This document shows, piece by piece, positions 12,560 to 25,517 of a stretch of 64,000 bases of DNA. Under the pieces are notes generated by a model. It worked only from the letters and a program-made list of their open reading frames with translations. It was not told where the DNA came from and did no database searches. A program made the position numbers and the translations under genes. Where the stretch lies: contig NW_004454217.1 in assembly GCF_000283155.1 (NCBI RefSeq), positions 3,359,949-3,423,948 of the forward strand. Reading direction: 5' to 3'. This DNA comes from Ceratotherium simum simum (Eukaryota > Chordata > Mammalia > Perissodactyla > Rhinocerotidae). Position 1 is the stretch's first letter, and each line of letters begins with the position of its first letter.

Positions 12560-13840
12560 CCAATGGAAGTAACACTGGGATAATCTGGTCTGTGAAGGTT
12601 TGGTAGAATTCCCCTATGAAACCATTCAGGCCTGGTACTCATTTTTAGGGTAGTTCTTTGATAAATTTTTCATTTCTTTTATGGAGTTTGCTTAAATTTC
12701 TCTCTTTTGTAGTTTATTTTTGGAAAATTCTGTTTCCTCTGAAGTTATCCACATCATATAGGATTTTTCAATTTACTTGTATATTACGCAATGTAGTCCT
12801 ATATTTTTTCTAAATCAACTGTTTCAATGGTTATCTTTCCTTTGTCATGTTCTTTTATATTTATGTTTCCTCCTTTTTTAAATTAATTGGGTTAAATAAT
12901 GATTTACCTACTTTAATTATTTTTTTATAAAGCACCAAGTTTTACATTTTTTCATTAGTCCTAAGTCTTTGTTTCTTACTCATTACTTTCTGCTTTGATC
13001 TTTGTTATATCATTTCTTCTATTTTCTTTCAGTATAGTTTTTCAATATTTTTCATTTGGATATTTAATATATATATTTTCATTCATGTATTTTTATTGAT
13101 CTAAGTAATTAGTGCTATGAGTCTTCCTGTAACATCTTTTAAATATTATCTTTTAGATTCTAGAATGTACTGATTTTTATTGTCATTATCATTTTCTAAC
13201 TATTTTTGAAATGTCAGTTTACATTTTTCCTTTGACCTAAGAATTTGTTTTCCTTTCGGTGTAGAAAAGCTTTTTGTTTTTTGACCTTGTTATTAATGTC
13301 TAGTTTTCTTGCCTTGTGATAAGAGATTGTTGTTAGTATTAATCTTGACTTATGAAACCTATGAAGTTTGTCTTTGCAAGCTAATATATGGTCTTTTCAT
13401 GAATGTCCTATGTATATTTTTGAATATGTATATTCCCTATTATTGGGTGCCAATTACAACGTATAATCATGATATGTACATTTTTACTTATGTTAGTTTT
13501 TCTACATCCTCACATATTTTTGTCCACTTACCTGTATTGGATTGAGAATGGTGTGTGAAATCCTACTAATACTGTGTATTTCCATTTATTTATTCTTGCA
13601 TTTCCTGTGGTTTCTACATTTGGAAGGAAGCTGCTATGGGATTTTATGCATAGATGCCTCATCTGATAAATTAACCAGATACTGCATTGTGATTTGTTAT
13701 ATTCTTGCCTTGTGTAGTCAGTCATTTTACTCTTTTCTTTTTATATTTTCAGTGTTTTTGTCTTATCCCCACAAGTTGGGACCAAAGAGTGATATCATTT
13801 TTTTGTATTTTTCATAGAATCTGTTTTAGAGTTTCCCTAA
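12560..13840 (-). mobile_element. Old L1, antisense ORF2 region
   Basis: The plus strand follows antisense ORF2: ATTCCCCTATGAAACCATTCAGGCCTGG, TTTAATTATTTTTTTATAAAGCACC, TTGTTATATCATTTCTTCTATTTTC, and CTAATATATGGTCTTTTCATGAATGTCC. The coding frame is destroyed. Together with 10960-11490 this may be one element split by the unassigned kilobase. Confidence 0.7.
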
Positions 13841-13849
13841 TGAAAGGCT

Positions 13850-15349
13850 GAAACAAATATGTATGTATTATTAAATATGTGGTTTGATTTTACTCAAAAA
13901 TAATAAAAGAGCATGTGGCAATCACCGATAATGTCTACACATAAAACAAGCTCCAATTAGATATCATATGTTTAAACCACTGAACTGTTTACTAATATAG
14001 CCAACTGGTCCAACCATCTAGATAAACCCAAACAATGAGTTTATTACATTAAAATGCATTGAAAATGTATGTACTTAGGGCTCAAAAGCCACAGAAACAC
14101 TGCCAAATCCATTCAGCACTGAACTTCTGATCTTACTCTTTGAAATATGGGCATTCCACTATAATTACCATCAAAATCGTGGTAATAGTCAGATTGACAC
14201 TTCAAAAGAAATACCTCTAGCTTCCAAAACACTAGGCAACAAGAACTTTAAACATAGTGTTTAAATAGAGATCTTGATAGAATAGATTTTGTCTCATTTT
14301 TTTTTGTTAGTTTTTAAAAATTGACTTTTTGGAAGAAACAGAGGCATCTGACTTAAACAAAAGATGCAGAGGCAAAAAGAGAGTCACCCTCACTTTCACA
14401 GATAAAACAAAACAAAACAAAAAACAGTAGAAACAACCTCAACAGATGTTCAATTGAAAATGGTATCAGGGGAAAAATCAGACATTACAAGCAGGAGAGA
14501 GTTTATATTGATTTGGTTTGTTTTTATACAAGTAAATTATTTATGCTAAAGAATCAACACCTACATAACATGGTTCACTAGAATCACAATATATTTTCTA
14601 AATGCTGCTGGTGATTTTATGAGAACCTTCTTTAATTATTCGGGTTGATTCATACATGTCATCCATATTAGCAATCAGAATGCCAGAGTGAGCTCATTAA
14701 ATCTACCACTTATATAATGACTTGCATTCCTCTGAGTGTCTATGATACAGTACTGTCAAGCATTTTTCAAGATCCCACTCACAACATTTGCTTGTAAATA
14801 ATCATATTTTTCCTCACAAAATTTCTGGATCAAAGATGAATTTCCCTTTGCCATAGATGATTTTTAATAATTTTATGTTGTCATTTTCATTATTTGATTT
14901 ACTATCATTTTTTCAATCCAACATCTTCTGATCACGATTAAGTGTAACACCAATGAATTTTTCCTAAATGGTAAGAATGTGGTGCCCATATATAAATGTA
15001 ATAAGGACTGTTGGTTCATCAGATTGTAGCTATGATAATGGCATGTTAAATAATTTGGAATAGTGACTTTGAGGATTATAATAGATGGAGTGGAGAATTA
15101 TAAAGTAGCAGGTAAGGAGTGAGAATAATATTGGGTTGAATAATATTGAGGAATAAAGTTCATAGCAAAGGTGAAAACATTTCAGCATAAACGAGGAAAT
15201 GGAGTAGATGAAATCTTCCATTAATCATTCAATAACCATCAAATGAACTCCTAGTATATATTAAGAACTGTGCAGTAGAAGGATAAAGGTTTCTTCATTT
15301 TTTTCATTACACACATGTTGTTATCATTTTTTAGAAACTACACTACACT
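13850..15349. other. Unassigned AT-rich non-coding stretch
   Basis: No gene or clear repeat family is visible. A short A-rich simple stretch (AAAAC units) lies near 14405-14425. Small open frames near 15030-15220 have no recognisable motif. Confidence 0.55.
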
Positions 15350-16760
15350 TAGAACTACATTGAACGTAGGCACTGATGATACAATGATTAGCCCATCCCA
15401 GCATAACCCTTGCATTTACAGAGCTTACAGTCTGGTTGAGATAGACATTAATAAAACAATCATACAAAGAGATGTAAAAATGACAACAGTGTAATCAGAG
15501 AGGAAGAAGTACGTGATGCCCATTGTGCACACAATAGGAGGGTCTGGGTTAGTCTGTTTGCATTAGGGATCAGAAAAGACTTCCCTAAGAAAATTTCAGT
15601 AGTACTGAGGTCTTAATTTTGGCGAGGTTGAAATAGAGAAAGTGTTCCAGGCAGAAGGAATAGCATGTACAAAGTCCCTCTGGCTAGAGAGAGCAGAGCA
15701 CAGAGCACATTTGAGAAACTAAACAAAGGTTCAGAGTGGTCAGTGGATAGTCTAGGTTAACAAGGTCAGAGGGGACAGATGAAGCAGGGACTTAAAGTTC
15801 AAGTTAAGCAATTTTCCTCTATCCAGTGGTGTGCTAGAGTCAGCGTACACCGGCTCTCCACAACTGAATGTGCACATCTTTTCCCAACACTACACTCAGT
15901 GATGTCACATTGCTAGCTTGAAATCTGCCACTGTAGGAGTAAACTACGGAAATTTGGCAACTTCTACAAATTGGGGCTTTTTATGTACCAATACCCCACA
16001 CTACCCCCTGCCAACTGATTGTCAAACATTTAACATTATAATTTAACATTATAACACTGCCTCCATCTTTCTAACAATGAAAAACTTGAAATCTTTTAAA
16101 GTGGAGGTGGGGCAAAGGGTATGGGACATATCAAATCTTCATTTTGAAAAAAGGTACTTTAGTTGCAGGATGGAGAAGAGATTGAAATGGAGGAGTGGAT
16201 TCAGAGAAAACCAATATAAAGTTATTAGCATTCCAGCACAGCGATGATGGTATTTGGACAGGGTGATGGGTTAGAAATAGAAGAGATTCTCAACATTGCC
16301 TTATTTTCAAATTAAGCCGAGAGCAGCTCTCCATGACGATGAGTACATGGAGTGATGATTTTATAATCTGAAGAGGTGAATTAGAATATTTTGAAAGGAG
16401 TAAGCTAGGTATGTACAGGATGTTAGGTGAGTCTTCAATGCAAAAGCTGATGGTAACCACCAAGCTGTCAGATGCTTGGATGGAAGTGAAGAAGGTTAAA
16501 TAGACTCTGAAGTTTCCAATAGAAATAGAAGAGAATTCTGGAGGTTGACAGATAAAATAAGGATAGAGATTCAGAAAAGTAAATATCATAGACTTCGAAA
16601 TGGAAGAAGTGGTTAAATTATGCTAAACAAGTAGAAGCAGGAGACAAAGAAAATGCTGATTTTCTTTTAACCTATAAACTGGGAGGAACACCCCTGGAGC
16701 AGTTGGGAAAGAAGATGTGACATTAAGAAGAAAATGAAAAGGGAAAAAATGCTCAATTCA
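15350..16760 (+). repeat. Ancient unassigned dispersed repeat, copy 1
   Basis: The text follows an old mammalian repeat consensus that I know but cannot name with certainty. Landmarks are ACAGAGCTTACAGTCTGGTTGAG, AAGACTTCCCTAAGAAAAT, CCAGGCAGAAGGAATAGCATG, and later GGAACACCCCTGGAGC. The segment at 15824 to about 16000 breaks the order and looks like an inserted DNA transposon. A second copy of this family lies at 40978-42335, covering an overlapping part of the consensus. Confidence 0.5.
15824..16005. mobile_element. Probable non-autonomous hAT DNA transposon relic
   Basis: It begins with a hAT-like terminus (CAGTGGTGTGCTAGAGTC) exactly where the surrounding ancient repeat is interrupted. 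Inside are CACACTCAGTGATGTCACATTG and CCACTGTAGGAGTAAACTACGG, which I associate with an old mammalian short transposon. The right terminus is degraded, so the end is approximate. Confidence 0.45.
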
Positions 16761-17605
16761 AACAAATGTGTATTGAAAGAAAAATATTGAGGGCGTCTCC
16801 ATGGCAGCTAAGTCCTGGCCAAATTCTCCATTTCACTTTGAAGCAAAGCCTTTCAGAATCTGTCCAGTGCTTGGCACATTGAGAGCTGGGAAAAGGGACA
16901 GCTATTCTTGAAAATTGGCTGGGAGGATATGCAGGTGGAGAGAAGAGAGACAAATGAGCAGCTGAAAAACACTAATGAAGTGTTTATAATGAGCTGGTAG
17001 CTAAGGCTTAAGAAATACTGTCTTACACTTCCCCAGATGGTGACTCCAAGAATGAAAAGTGATTACTTTTACTTCCTGTACCATCCCAGGCATTTCTTGC
17101 TAGAAGTTCCTTCTATAAACATATTTAACCTCCAATACTCTATCAATGGGAATTCTGATAGGAACTTACCTTCACATTTGACGGACAAAGCAAGAGATAA
17201 CACTTGTCAACAGTAGAACATACAGTGTTGTTGGTTAGCATTTACTCTGCTGGAATCACAAGTTACGTGTCCGGCATTTCCCTGAAACGCAGCACATTCC
17301 TCAGATTCTGATAAATGAAAACATTGTTTCCTCAACCTTCTTGTTGGGTACTAATGCTTAGTCCAGAAATATTTCAAGCATTTTAAGATCAAATCACAGT
17401 ACATAGTTGATTTGCATTAAAAATCAACTTGTACTTTTTAAGTATGGCTACCAAAAGTCACAGCATATTTAGGTAATATATTTTATAATGTTATATTTGC
17501 CTCACAAAATTGGCAAGAAATGAAATTTGCTATGCAAAGACTATAGCCATTCTTCCTTTCTAAATATCACATGGGGGTGTGTGTGTGTGTGTATATGTAC
17601 ACACG

Positions 17606-17640
<35 letters not shown>

Positions 17641-18170
17641 CAAGACCCTGGGTTTTTACATTAGATTTTGCCATAATTAACGAGAGAAAAGACCTGTGGT
17701 AGACATTTTAAGTATGGGCTATTTCAAAATATTAAGAAGAGAATTTACTAACATAAGGCTTGTAGAAGAATCTTCCTCAGTAGATTGCAATAATTTGTGA
17801 AAAAAAATTGATGAAGGTCTTTCAGGAGAACTTTTTGTTTTGTAATTCTCCTTTTTGTCCAATAATTACCTTGCTCAGTTACTAAGGGGACTTGGAGGAA
17901 GTTGGCTAAACTAAATTAATCTAAATATTTCCACCTTCCAGAGTAGGGAGTGTGGACAAGCCTTTATATCCCTTCACAGATTTGACCAATACAACACAAA
18001 ATGTCCAATCAGAACATAAAATTTCTAAGACTTTTTTTTATGAGAGAAGTATTTTTAGATTCCAACCAACAGTTGATTTGGAAGAGGGGACCCTCTTGCA
18101 TGTTGATTTATTATGTTTAATATACTGAACACCATTTTTAATAGATTTCTCTAAGCATTTTTTCTACAGA
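16761..18170. other. Unassigned non-coding stretch
   Basis: No gene or named element is visible apart from the simple repeat at 17574-17638. Short open frames at 16753-16953 have no family resemblance. Confidence 0.55.
17574..17638. repeat. Compound microsatellite (TG)n-(TA)n-(GA)n
   Basis: A run of TG is followed by alternating TA/CA with TACACACGTATA, then ATATATATAT and a clean GAGAGAGAGAGAG run ending near 17640. Such compound tracts vary in length between individuals. Confidence 0.9.
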
Positions 18171-18181
18171 AACATCTTGCT

Positions 18182-18438
18182 GGGGCCCTGCCCAGTGGCA
18201 TAGTGGTTAAGTTTGTGCACTCCACTTTGTTGGCCCGAGATTCGCAGGTTCAGATCCCAGGTGCAGACCGATGCACCACTCATCAAGCCATGCTGTGGCG
18301 GCATCCCATACACAAAATAGAGGAAGATGGGCACAGATGTTAGCTCAGGGCTAAGCTTTCTCAGCAAAAAGAGGAAGATTAGCAACGCCTGTTAGCTCAC
18401 GGCTGACCTTCCTCACCAAAAAAAAAAAAAAAAAAAAA
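18182..18438 (+). mobile_element. ERE SINE, full length
   Basis: It starts GGGGCCCTGCCCAGTGGCAT, has the degenerate B box GGTTCAGATCCCAGG, and carries both copies of the 3' module (GATGTTAGCTCAGGGCTAAG and TGTTAGCTCACGGCTGACC). It ends in 18 A residues. The host sequence ATCTTGCT is repeated on both sides (18171-18181 and about 18436-18445), which is the target-site duplication. Confidence 0.93.
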
Positions 18439-18849
18439 TCTTGCTAAACACAGGTTTTATCCACATGTGATGGAGACTCTCAGGAACATGTCACTGAAGT
18501 ATTGAGATGTTATTATACAATAGAATTAATAGTGATTCCTTTTTGGTAGGATGTTTATATGGTTAATTATTTTTAATCTTCTTTTTGTTTAATAGATTTG
18601 TTATTTTTCTATAATAAGCATCTCTTAAGTTGTTTGGTAAATTTTATTATATAATAGAATAATTTGACAAATCAATTAAAATGACTCCTGAAGTTCTTCA
18701 TGTTGTTTTCTAGAACCACATTTAGTACATCTACAACTTGTTTCTCACAGCCTTAATTTGAATAATTAAAATCAGCGATTACATTGCTCCTATGATGTAG
18801 CATTTTTTCCAATTTAAATATCCCCAAACCTTTTAATCCTAGCATGTAC

Positions 18850-18995
18850 TAGTGTTTATCAGCTATTCTTAATCATAAAAACACCCTAGGAATGTATTAA
18901 AATGTAGATTCTTGAGCCCTACCGTACATCAAGAATTAGAATATCCAGGAGAAGGCCTGTCCAGTTGTTTTTAAAAAAAAAAATCTCTATTCTCG
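18850..18995 (-). mobile_element. MER5-like hAT relic
   Basis: Antisense MER5A order can be followed: GGAATGTATTAAAATGTAGATTC, TTGAGCCCTACCGTACATC, AGAATTAGAATATCCAGG, then GGCCTGTCCAGTTGTTTTT. This is a short non-autonomous DNA transposon with no coding capacity. The end points are approximate. Confidence 0.5.
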
Positions 18996-19420
18996 ATAAT
19001 CTTTATAATCAAACTGATTTGAAAATACAACCTTACAAGATGCTCCAGACCCCAAACCAACATCTTCCTCACCTGCTACCTCCTATGGTCATACTTTCTT
19101 AGCGTCTCAGGCCAGTTTGTTCTCATGGTTCTTGGTTTCTTGGGAATGCAGAAACTCATACTGGTGCATTCTTATCAGAGAGTTGCCCGGAGGAAAGGCA
19201 ACTACCATCAAGTTAGCTGGTGTCTTAACCCTGTAGCTGCAGGGGTGGAGTTGGAGTACAACAGGACCAGGTGAAGGGAAAGATATTCTCACCAGGCCTC
19301 CAACATTTTCTTTGTCTGGGTTGCCTTTTCTACTGATCTTTCTGTCTTTTTTTCGCTCTAGCCTATGGTCTGATCTGTGAGACCTTCGTCTCTAAATCTC
19401 TTCTGTATTTTGACCTCTGA

Positions 19421-19634
19421 TTTTTTTTTTTTTAGAGATTTTATTGATTTATTTTTCCCCCAAAGTCCCAGCAGACAGTTGTCTGTCACAGCTGCACATC
19501 CCTCCAGTCGCTGCACGTGGGACACGGCCTCAGCATGGCCAGAGGAGCTGCGCGTCGGTGCGCGCCCAGGACCAGAACCCGGGCCGCCGGCAGCGGAGCG
19601 CGAACACTCAACCGCTCAGCCACGGGGCCGGCCC
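19421..19634 (-). mobile_element. ERE SINE of the second 3' architecture, antisense
   Basis: On the minus strand it starts GGCCGGCCCCGTGGCTGAGCGG and has a B-box-like GGTTCTGGTCC. It then differs from the plus-strand copies: after CCATGCTGAGGCC it runs through a GGATGTGCAGCTGTGACAGAC block to GGGACTTTGGGGG and an A-rich tail. A perfect 16-bp target-site duplication (GACCTCTGATTTTTTT) lies at 19412-19427 and 19635-19650, overlapping the T-rich tail. Its G+C-rich, CpG-bearing body suggests a young insertion. Confidence 0.92.
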
Positions 19635-19650
19635 GACCTCTGATTTTTTT

Positions 19651-21526
19651 ATCTGAATGTGATAATCTGGTCCCTTTCTTTTCTTGATTATTTGGGTTTG
19701 GAACACTATACCCTCAAAATATCCCTTTTAAAATGAATACTCCAAAAGAGTTTCTGCTGAAAGATTTAAGTTATCTATTCCTGACAGAGAGACAGTAACA
19801 ACAATGAATTGACTCAGGTAGGGAAACACACAAACTGATCTAGATGTTCTTGTTGACCAGATCCGTTGAATTCTTGCATAGATACACAGATCAGGCTATA
19901 ATGAAATACATTTAAATTAATTCGTCTCGCATTAGGTAGATACAGCTTATTTTTAATTATGTTAATTTATGGAAAATGAGGCAGAGAATAATTTCTGTTA
20001 ATGAAATACCTAAATTACACACCCTAATTCCCATTATTAGCTAGAAGTCATAGCACTGAAAAATAAACTTTCCTTTAGCAATATGTGTTTCAAGAGTAAC
20101 ACACTATCACGTTTACAGTGTGGAAGCTAAGTGTTCCATAGACACAAAACGATAACTATTATTATAAAGGAACAAATCTTATATTCACCGATAACCACTA
20201 AGAGACTAATATTTTAAGCTTTCTAGGCATATAGTATAGTGGACTTTAGAATCAAATAGTCTCTTGTTCAGAATCTGGCTCTACTATTTACTAGCTGTTT
20301 GCTATTAGAAAAAATAACAGCCTTTCCAAGCCTGAGGATTAAATAGGATTCTATATAGGAAGGACTTACCTTGGTCCATATTAAGTACTATAATGATTAA
20401 TATTTCCAGTGTGGTTATGATTCCCCATTTTGTGTCTTATATATGTGTACATTATTGTTTAAGTTTTACATATTAGGTATAATAATTAATTTATAGAAGT
20501 GTATAATTCAGTACTTCATAAGAGGGGAAAATAATTATCTATTTCCTAATGAAGGTAATGATTAAGGAAGATAGAGATTCAAAATTTATGTTTATTTATT
20601 TAATTTTAGTCATACCTAACAATCTATGGCTGCAATTTGTTTAATGATTTTTATTTAAAAACGAATAACAATTTAATACTTAAATTTAAAATTAAATAAA
20701 TCAAGCCAAATCTCTTGTCCTATTTTAGGCTCCTCTTAATGCGTCTGTGTAATATCATCTAGAAGAGATTTTTCCTAGGTTTGGAGCCATACTTTGGAAT
20801 CAATAGCAGAATCTGCCAAATACTAATGAATCTTGCAGGCACATCCAACACACTAACAATAATTATGAGAATGTTGGTAGACAGAATTATCTGCCACCAC
20901 AGTTTATAATCCTGGGGTGATTATTTTCTTAGAAGCTGTGACTAGTTAGCCTTATACATGGCTTCCATTCCACTCTATGTTCTGAACCATTTTTTTCTTA
21001 AGGTTATCAAAATTTAAGAAACCACAGGTCAGGTGCTTCAGATAGGAGTATCAATACAGGCTTGGTGTTGGCCTAATCTTACTTTTGCGTGGGCCCAATA
21101 ACAGATCTCTTGGTGATCAAATCAATACTTTGCATCTAAGCATCACTACCCTCTCCTTCTTATCCCCCTTGGTACAGGAGAACCCACTTTAATCCCCTAC
21201 AGATTATCCTGGCCTTTCTGGGTCCTGGATCTGCCATCTTTCTCCTTCATTTAATCATTTCCAGGAAATAGAATGTTTCCCCTGCTACCTGGCACCCAGA
21301 CTAATTTCTCCTTCACTCTTGACACCTCCCTCAATTGTCTCGCCTGTGAGGTTTGCAGTCTATGGGTCCAGCTCTTCCTTCATCTGTTCTACTGCCAAAT
21401 CATGGTATATGTTTCTATGTTGGATAACTATTGTCTGCTATATCTATTGCAAAGAACAGACAATGAGCAAAAATCTGTGAAACATGGATAAGAATTGTGT
21501 CTGTCTTATAATTTTACAAACATTCA
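19651..21526. other. Mostly unassigned AT-rich stretch
   Basis: Apart from the MIR at 20226-20405 no element or gene is recognised. Open frames near 21273-21491 are short and without motif. Confidence 0.5.
20226..20405 (+). mobile_element. MIR SINE, sense
   Basis: Landmarks are ATAGTATAGTGGACTTTAGAATC, CAGAATCTGGCTCTACTATTTACTAGCTG, CCTTTCCAAGCCTGAGG and the 3' part GTCCATATTAAGTACTATAATG. The middle is eroded. Confidence 0.65.
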
Positions 21527-21645
21527 TCATGGGCCTAATATGTTCCAAGTTATTCTGTTCAAGTGGAAACAGAACTGAACAATTCCAACAAAGTCTCTAC
21601 TCTCATGGAGCTTACCTAGTTCTAGTAACTTGGAGAAGCAATGAG
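21527..21645 (+). repeat. Short relic of the same ancient repeat type as 15.35 kb
   Basis: ATTCATCATGGGCCTAATATGTTCC, AACAGAACTGAACAATTCC and CTACTCTCATGGAGCTTACC match the opening part of the old repeat seen at 15350. The relation rests on phrase similarity and is tentative. Confidence 0.35.
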
Positions 21646-23635
21646 ATGGAGTCAGATGAACCTCAAATTGAGCGTTAGGATAGCAGGGAAAAATGTTAAC
21701 TTTTCAGCATCCTTCATCTCTTAAACTACGAGGTGTGATTTGATTGCCAATATTCCCATTTTCAGCTCAGTCATCATTTTTAGTCATATAGCCATGCATT
21801 TTAAAGTTATTTGAATATTTTATTGCTTTTTGACATTGTTTTTTAAAAATTAGTACAAGCAGGAAACATAATCTGCTGATTCTATGAGAATGTATTGGAA
21901 AGAAAGATGGAAATTATTAGGTACTTATAAAATGGCAAACTTTGTCACATCATCATTTTGACATTTTTTGAACAAAAACTGGTTGAATTTGTTTGACACG
22001 AAGGAATAGATCAAAACTCAAAAATGAACATACATCATCAAAGATTCTAACAGCAATTTTTAGTACAGGGAAGATTGGAGAGACCTTTAAAATTATGAAA
22101 TTAAAAAATTATTTAAAATGAAAAGTTTACAAGTCCATTGAGCATTCTATTTAGGATAGAAGAAATTTATTTGTAACTTCTTTATTAGGAGAAGAAAGCT
22201 GGTGTTTAAATTTCTCTTAAGTTCTTCATACTATTTATATGAAACTATAAAATTCATGCTCACAATGTCTTACTGATTCCACTTCTAAATCACTTGCAAA
22301 AGTCCTCACCAGCAAGTTCTTCTTTTGATGGTTATATCAAATTATCTTCTGTCAAATAAGTATAACTTCAGGTAAGCTGAGAAGTAGAATTTGAGGCAAA
22401 AAAAAAATCCCTTAGAAATTTTGTTTATCGTCTATAGTTGACTATTATATGCTTGTAAAAGTCATTTATGTACTGGGTAATTCTTGAAAAAATATGAATT
22501 TTACACCATAAAGATTTTATAGTATTTTTAGTTCTCTGGGACCATTCCTGACCCCAACCCATAACATATATCTTTCCCTTGCTTTTTTACATTTCCCTTT
22601 CAGACATGTTTTCTTTACAGGTTAAAAATCCTGGCAATACAAGTAAAGGCATTTTATTAAAAGTTTAAAGTGTTATACAAATATTGGTTGTTATTAAGTA
22701 GCTTTAAATTAAAAACAAAATATGACCTGATCCAGGGCATTTGGATAATGTCCTAGACTTGCATCCTATGTCAAACTTTTTATATCTCTACCTTGGGTGA
22801 TTATCTGAGAAAATGCACTACTCTTAAAAGATGTAAGCATTTCTCTTTCTTTAATATTCCTATAAATTTATCATATACATATATATGCACATGGCAGCCA
22901 AGCACAAGGAAATATAATCCAATCTAGCACGAATCTAAATGTTATCTCTTTTTACACAGAAATAAATCCTTTCCTTTTTCCACCCCCTCAGAGAAATTGG
23001 CAAGTTGTGATAAAAGGATCTAAATGTTCTTTCACTGCAGTTGAGATCAGAGAGAAGATGACTAGGTATTCTGCTCACTCCTGGCTCCAGCCCCCTTCCC
23101 TCACTACCATACATACATTCCCACAGGGCTGAAGCGATGCTGGGAACCTCTGCCCACAGCCCACCTGTACCCTCCCTCCCTCACACATTGCTGTCCTGGG
23201 GTCTGAGTCATCTGAGTCATAACACAGGAGACAAATACATAGTCTGGAAGCCTTGCTCCACTATTTGTCCTCAGGGGTTGTCTATCTCATTGTGCAAAAG
23301 GGAAGTTCCTGTAGCTTCTGCCAGTTATACACCTTGTTCTGTCTTCCACCTCACCCTCTTAGGGCTGTAGGGGTTGAGAATTATTTTGATATCGGCCAGC
23401 ACAGCTCTCACAACACAATGGCTCAGGAGAAGGGAGAAAGGGTCTTCCCATTGTTCTGATGGTTGCCTTATGCTTATGTTGGCTTAATGTCTCAAGAGAT
23501 AAATGGGCAAGTTTACATTAAACATATGACTTCAGTTTTCTACGTTTATCAACTATGTTTTCTTGACTGGATCTGAGCCTAAGAAGATGATTCTATATTT
23601 TTCATGAGGAGCTGTAGTATATCTCCAAATATAAA
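21646..23635. other. Unassigned non-coding stretch
   Basis: Nothing identifiable by family. A moderately G+C-rich patch lies at about 23080-23380, with two TGAGTCA motifs at 23204-23210 and 23213-23219. The small open frames there (23137-23370, 23253-23459) have no recognisable domain. Confidence 0.5.
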
Positions 23636-23869
23636 TTGACATATTGAATTTCTGGATCATGTGAGTTCAATAGTGAAAACTGAAATGCCTGCAACCTCAG
23701 AGCTTTATTACGGAGGCTAAGAACAGAGACCCTACATCCACGTGCCTCTACTATGTGTTCCAGGAAATTTTTGCCCAAGAAGATAAGGCTGTAAACCAAT
23801 AAATACTTCCTTGTTAGTCTCCAGAACTCCCCCAAATTCCATTAATCCAAACAATAGACTGTTAAAGGA

Positions 23870-24285
23870 GTTTAATTCTCAGGAGAATAACTTGTACATC
23901 TGGGTAGAGCCCTTTTTGGGACAATAGATGACTATAGAGCTAACTTGTTTGCTTATCAAACAACTCTTTGCTCATCAAGACTGTATCCTCACTGTGTCCA
24001 TCAACCATAAACTATTAATTACAATACCGTGTTTGGCCAGTGCCAGTCAAATCCACACATGGAAAAATCCAACTTAAACTATTCCAACCAAAAACCCAAA
24101 ACCCTCTGATTTCCTTAACCTCCCCTTTCTGAGTAACTACTACAACTCTGTCAAGGTAGAATGCGCCCTTACTGCAGTAATGAACTGGACTTTGCTTGAT
24201 CAACAGATTGTTCTGGTGTTTTTTTGGGAGGAAATCAATACATTTATTTTCTAGATCATGTGAATTTGGTAGCATAAGCAACTAT
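23870..24285 (+). mobile_element. Probable ERVL LTR (LTR16-like)
   Basis: The 3' part reads like an LTR of the ERVL/HERV16 group: ATTTCCTTAACCTCCCCTTTC, GGTAGAATGCGCCCTTACTGCAG, TTTGCTTGATCAACAGATTG, then TGTTCTGGTGTTTTTTTGGG. The 5' limit is uncertain. No coding remnant of a virus is visible nearby. Confidence 0.45.
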
Positions 24286-24953
24286 TCTTAAGTTAATCAT
24301 AACTAATGATGCTCAGCTGATTTTTGACATTCTAAAATTTGAATCTAAATTTTCAAGAACAGAGAAAAAAATGAATTATAACCCTATACAGAAGACGCTA
24401 CTCCAGGCCAAATCTCTCACATTGTTTTATGTGATCATGGTTTTTTCTTGTTTTTCAAGAGCAGATAAGAAAAAATTATTAGAATTTAGATGAGATTTTA
24501 TAAAACTGTTTTCTAAATATTAGAGTCTGTGGAGTCTACCCAAAACAGAATAAATTTAGGCAGGGAGCAAAAACAAAGCTTCTCTGTTGCCTTAAATGAA
24601 ATCTTGCCAAGAGAAGGAAAACTACCCCTGGAAATCCTTTTCTGACCTAAGATTTTTTTTTTCACATGCAGTTTGTGAACACCGACCATTCATTGAACTA
24701 ATTGAATTAGCATATCTGACCAATATGCTAAGCTTTATCTCCAATAGATTTTTGAAGAAAGTTTGACAGTCTGATAGTTGATTATTCATTTGTATCAGCC
24801 TAAGGTTCTTTACGTAGACTGATATTATAAAACAAATGCCACAGCAATATCAATTTCCCCCTTATTATCTCAACTCTGAGTATTTTGTTTCTTGTACTGT
24901 CCTGGAGGCTTATTGTTTATTGTTTCCCTGGGTAATAAAGATGCATTTTTACT

Positions 24954-25005
24954 CTGTGTGTGTGTGTGTGTGTATGTGCATGTGTGTATATGTGTGCATG
25001 TGTGC
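24954..25005. repeat. (TG)n microsatellite
   Basis: TG repeats are interrupted by TATG and CATG units. The tract is imperfect, which usually lowers mutability. Confidence 0.9.
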
Positions 25006-25517
25006 TGTCTCTAACAGGCTAGAATCCTATGCTTGGCAAATTTAAATATCTGTATTAGGAGTGCCCTTGTGAATGATAAGAAGCAGCTTACTTATTTGTT
25101 TGATTGATTATGTTTTTAAATTTTCCCTTATGTCAAGTAAGCTGTAGCCCCATGTTCTGCTCTGTCTTAAAAAAAAAAACACGGTATTTCCTTTGGGTTT
25201 GTTTTGAGTAATTTCCTTGCCAAAGAATATTAAATTATTTTTATTTCTCTTTTGTCTTCTCTGGAAAACTAAAATAATCTTGAGAGACAAGCAAAATGTA
25301 TTATTAACTTTATCTAGATCACCACTGATTTAATTCTTTAATAAATTGCTAGAAATATTTGGACTTATTAATGAGTTATATGTTGATCAGTTTATATAAG
25401 TGGTATGTTTTGTTGTTTTACTAGAATAATATTGTGGTCTTGAAGTCTGTTGCTAGGAATTCACAGTTTCTGCCATCTGCTTCTGTCTTGTGTGTATAAA
25501 AACATAATCAAGTCTGG

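Noticed and set aside
24954..25005. TG/CA and TAGA tracts as a possible CRISPR-like or regulatory array
   Set aside because: They are plain microsatellites without unique spacers.
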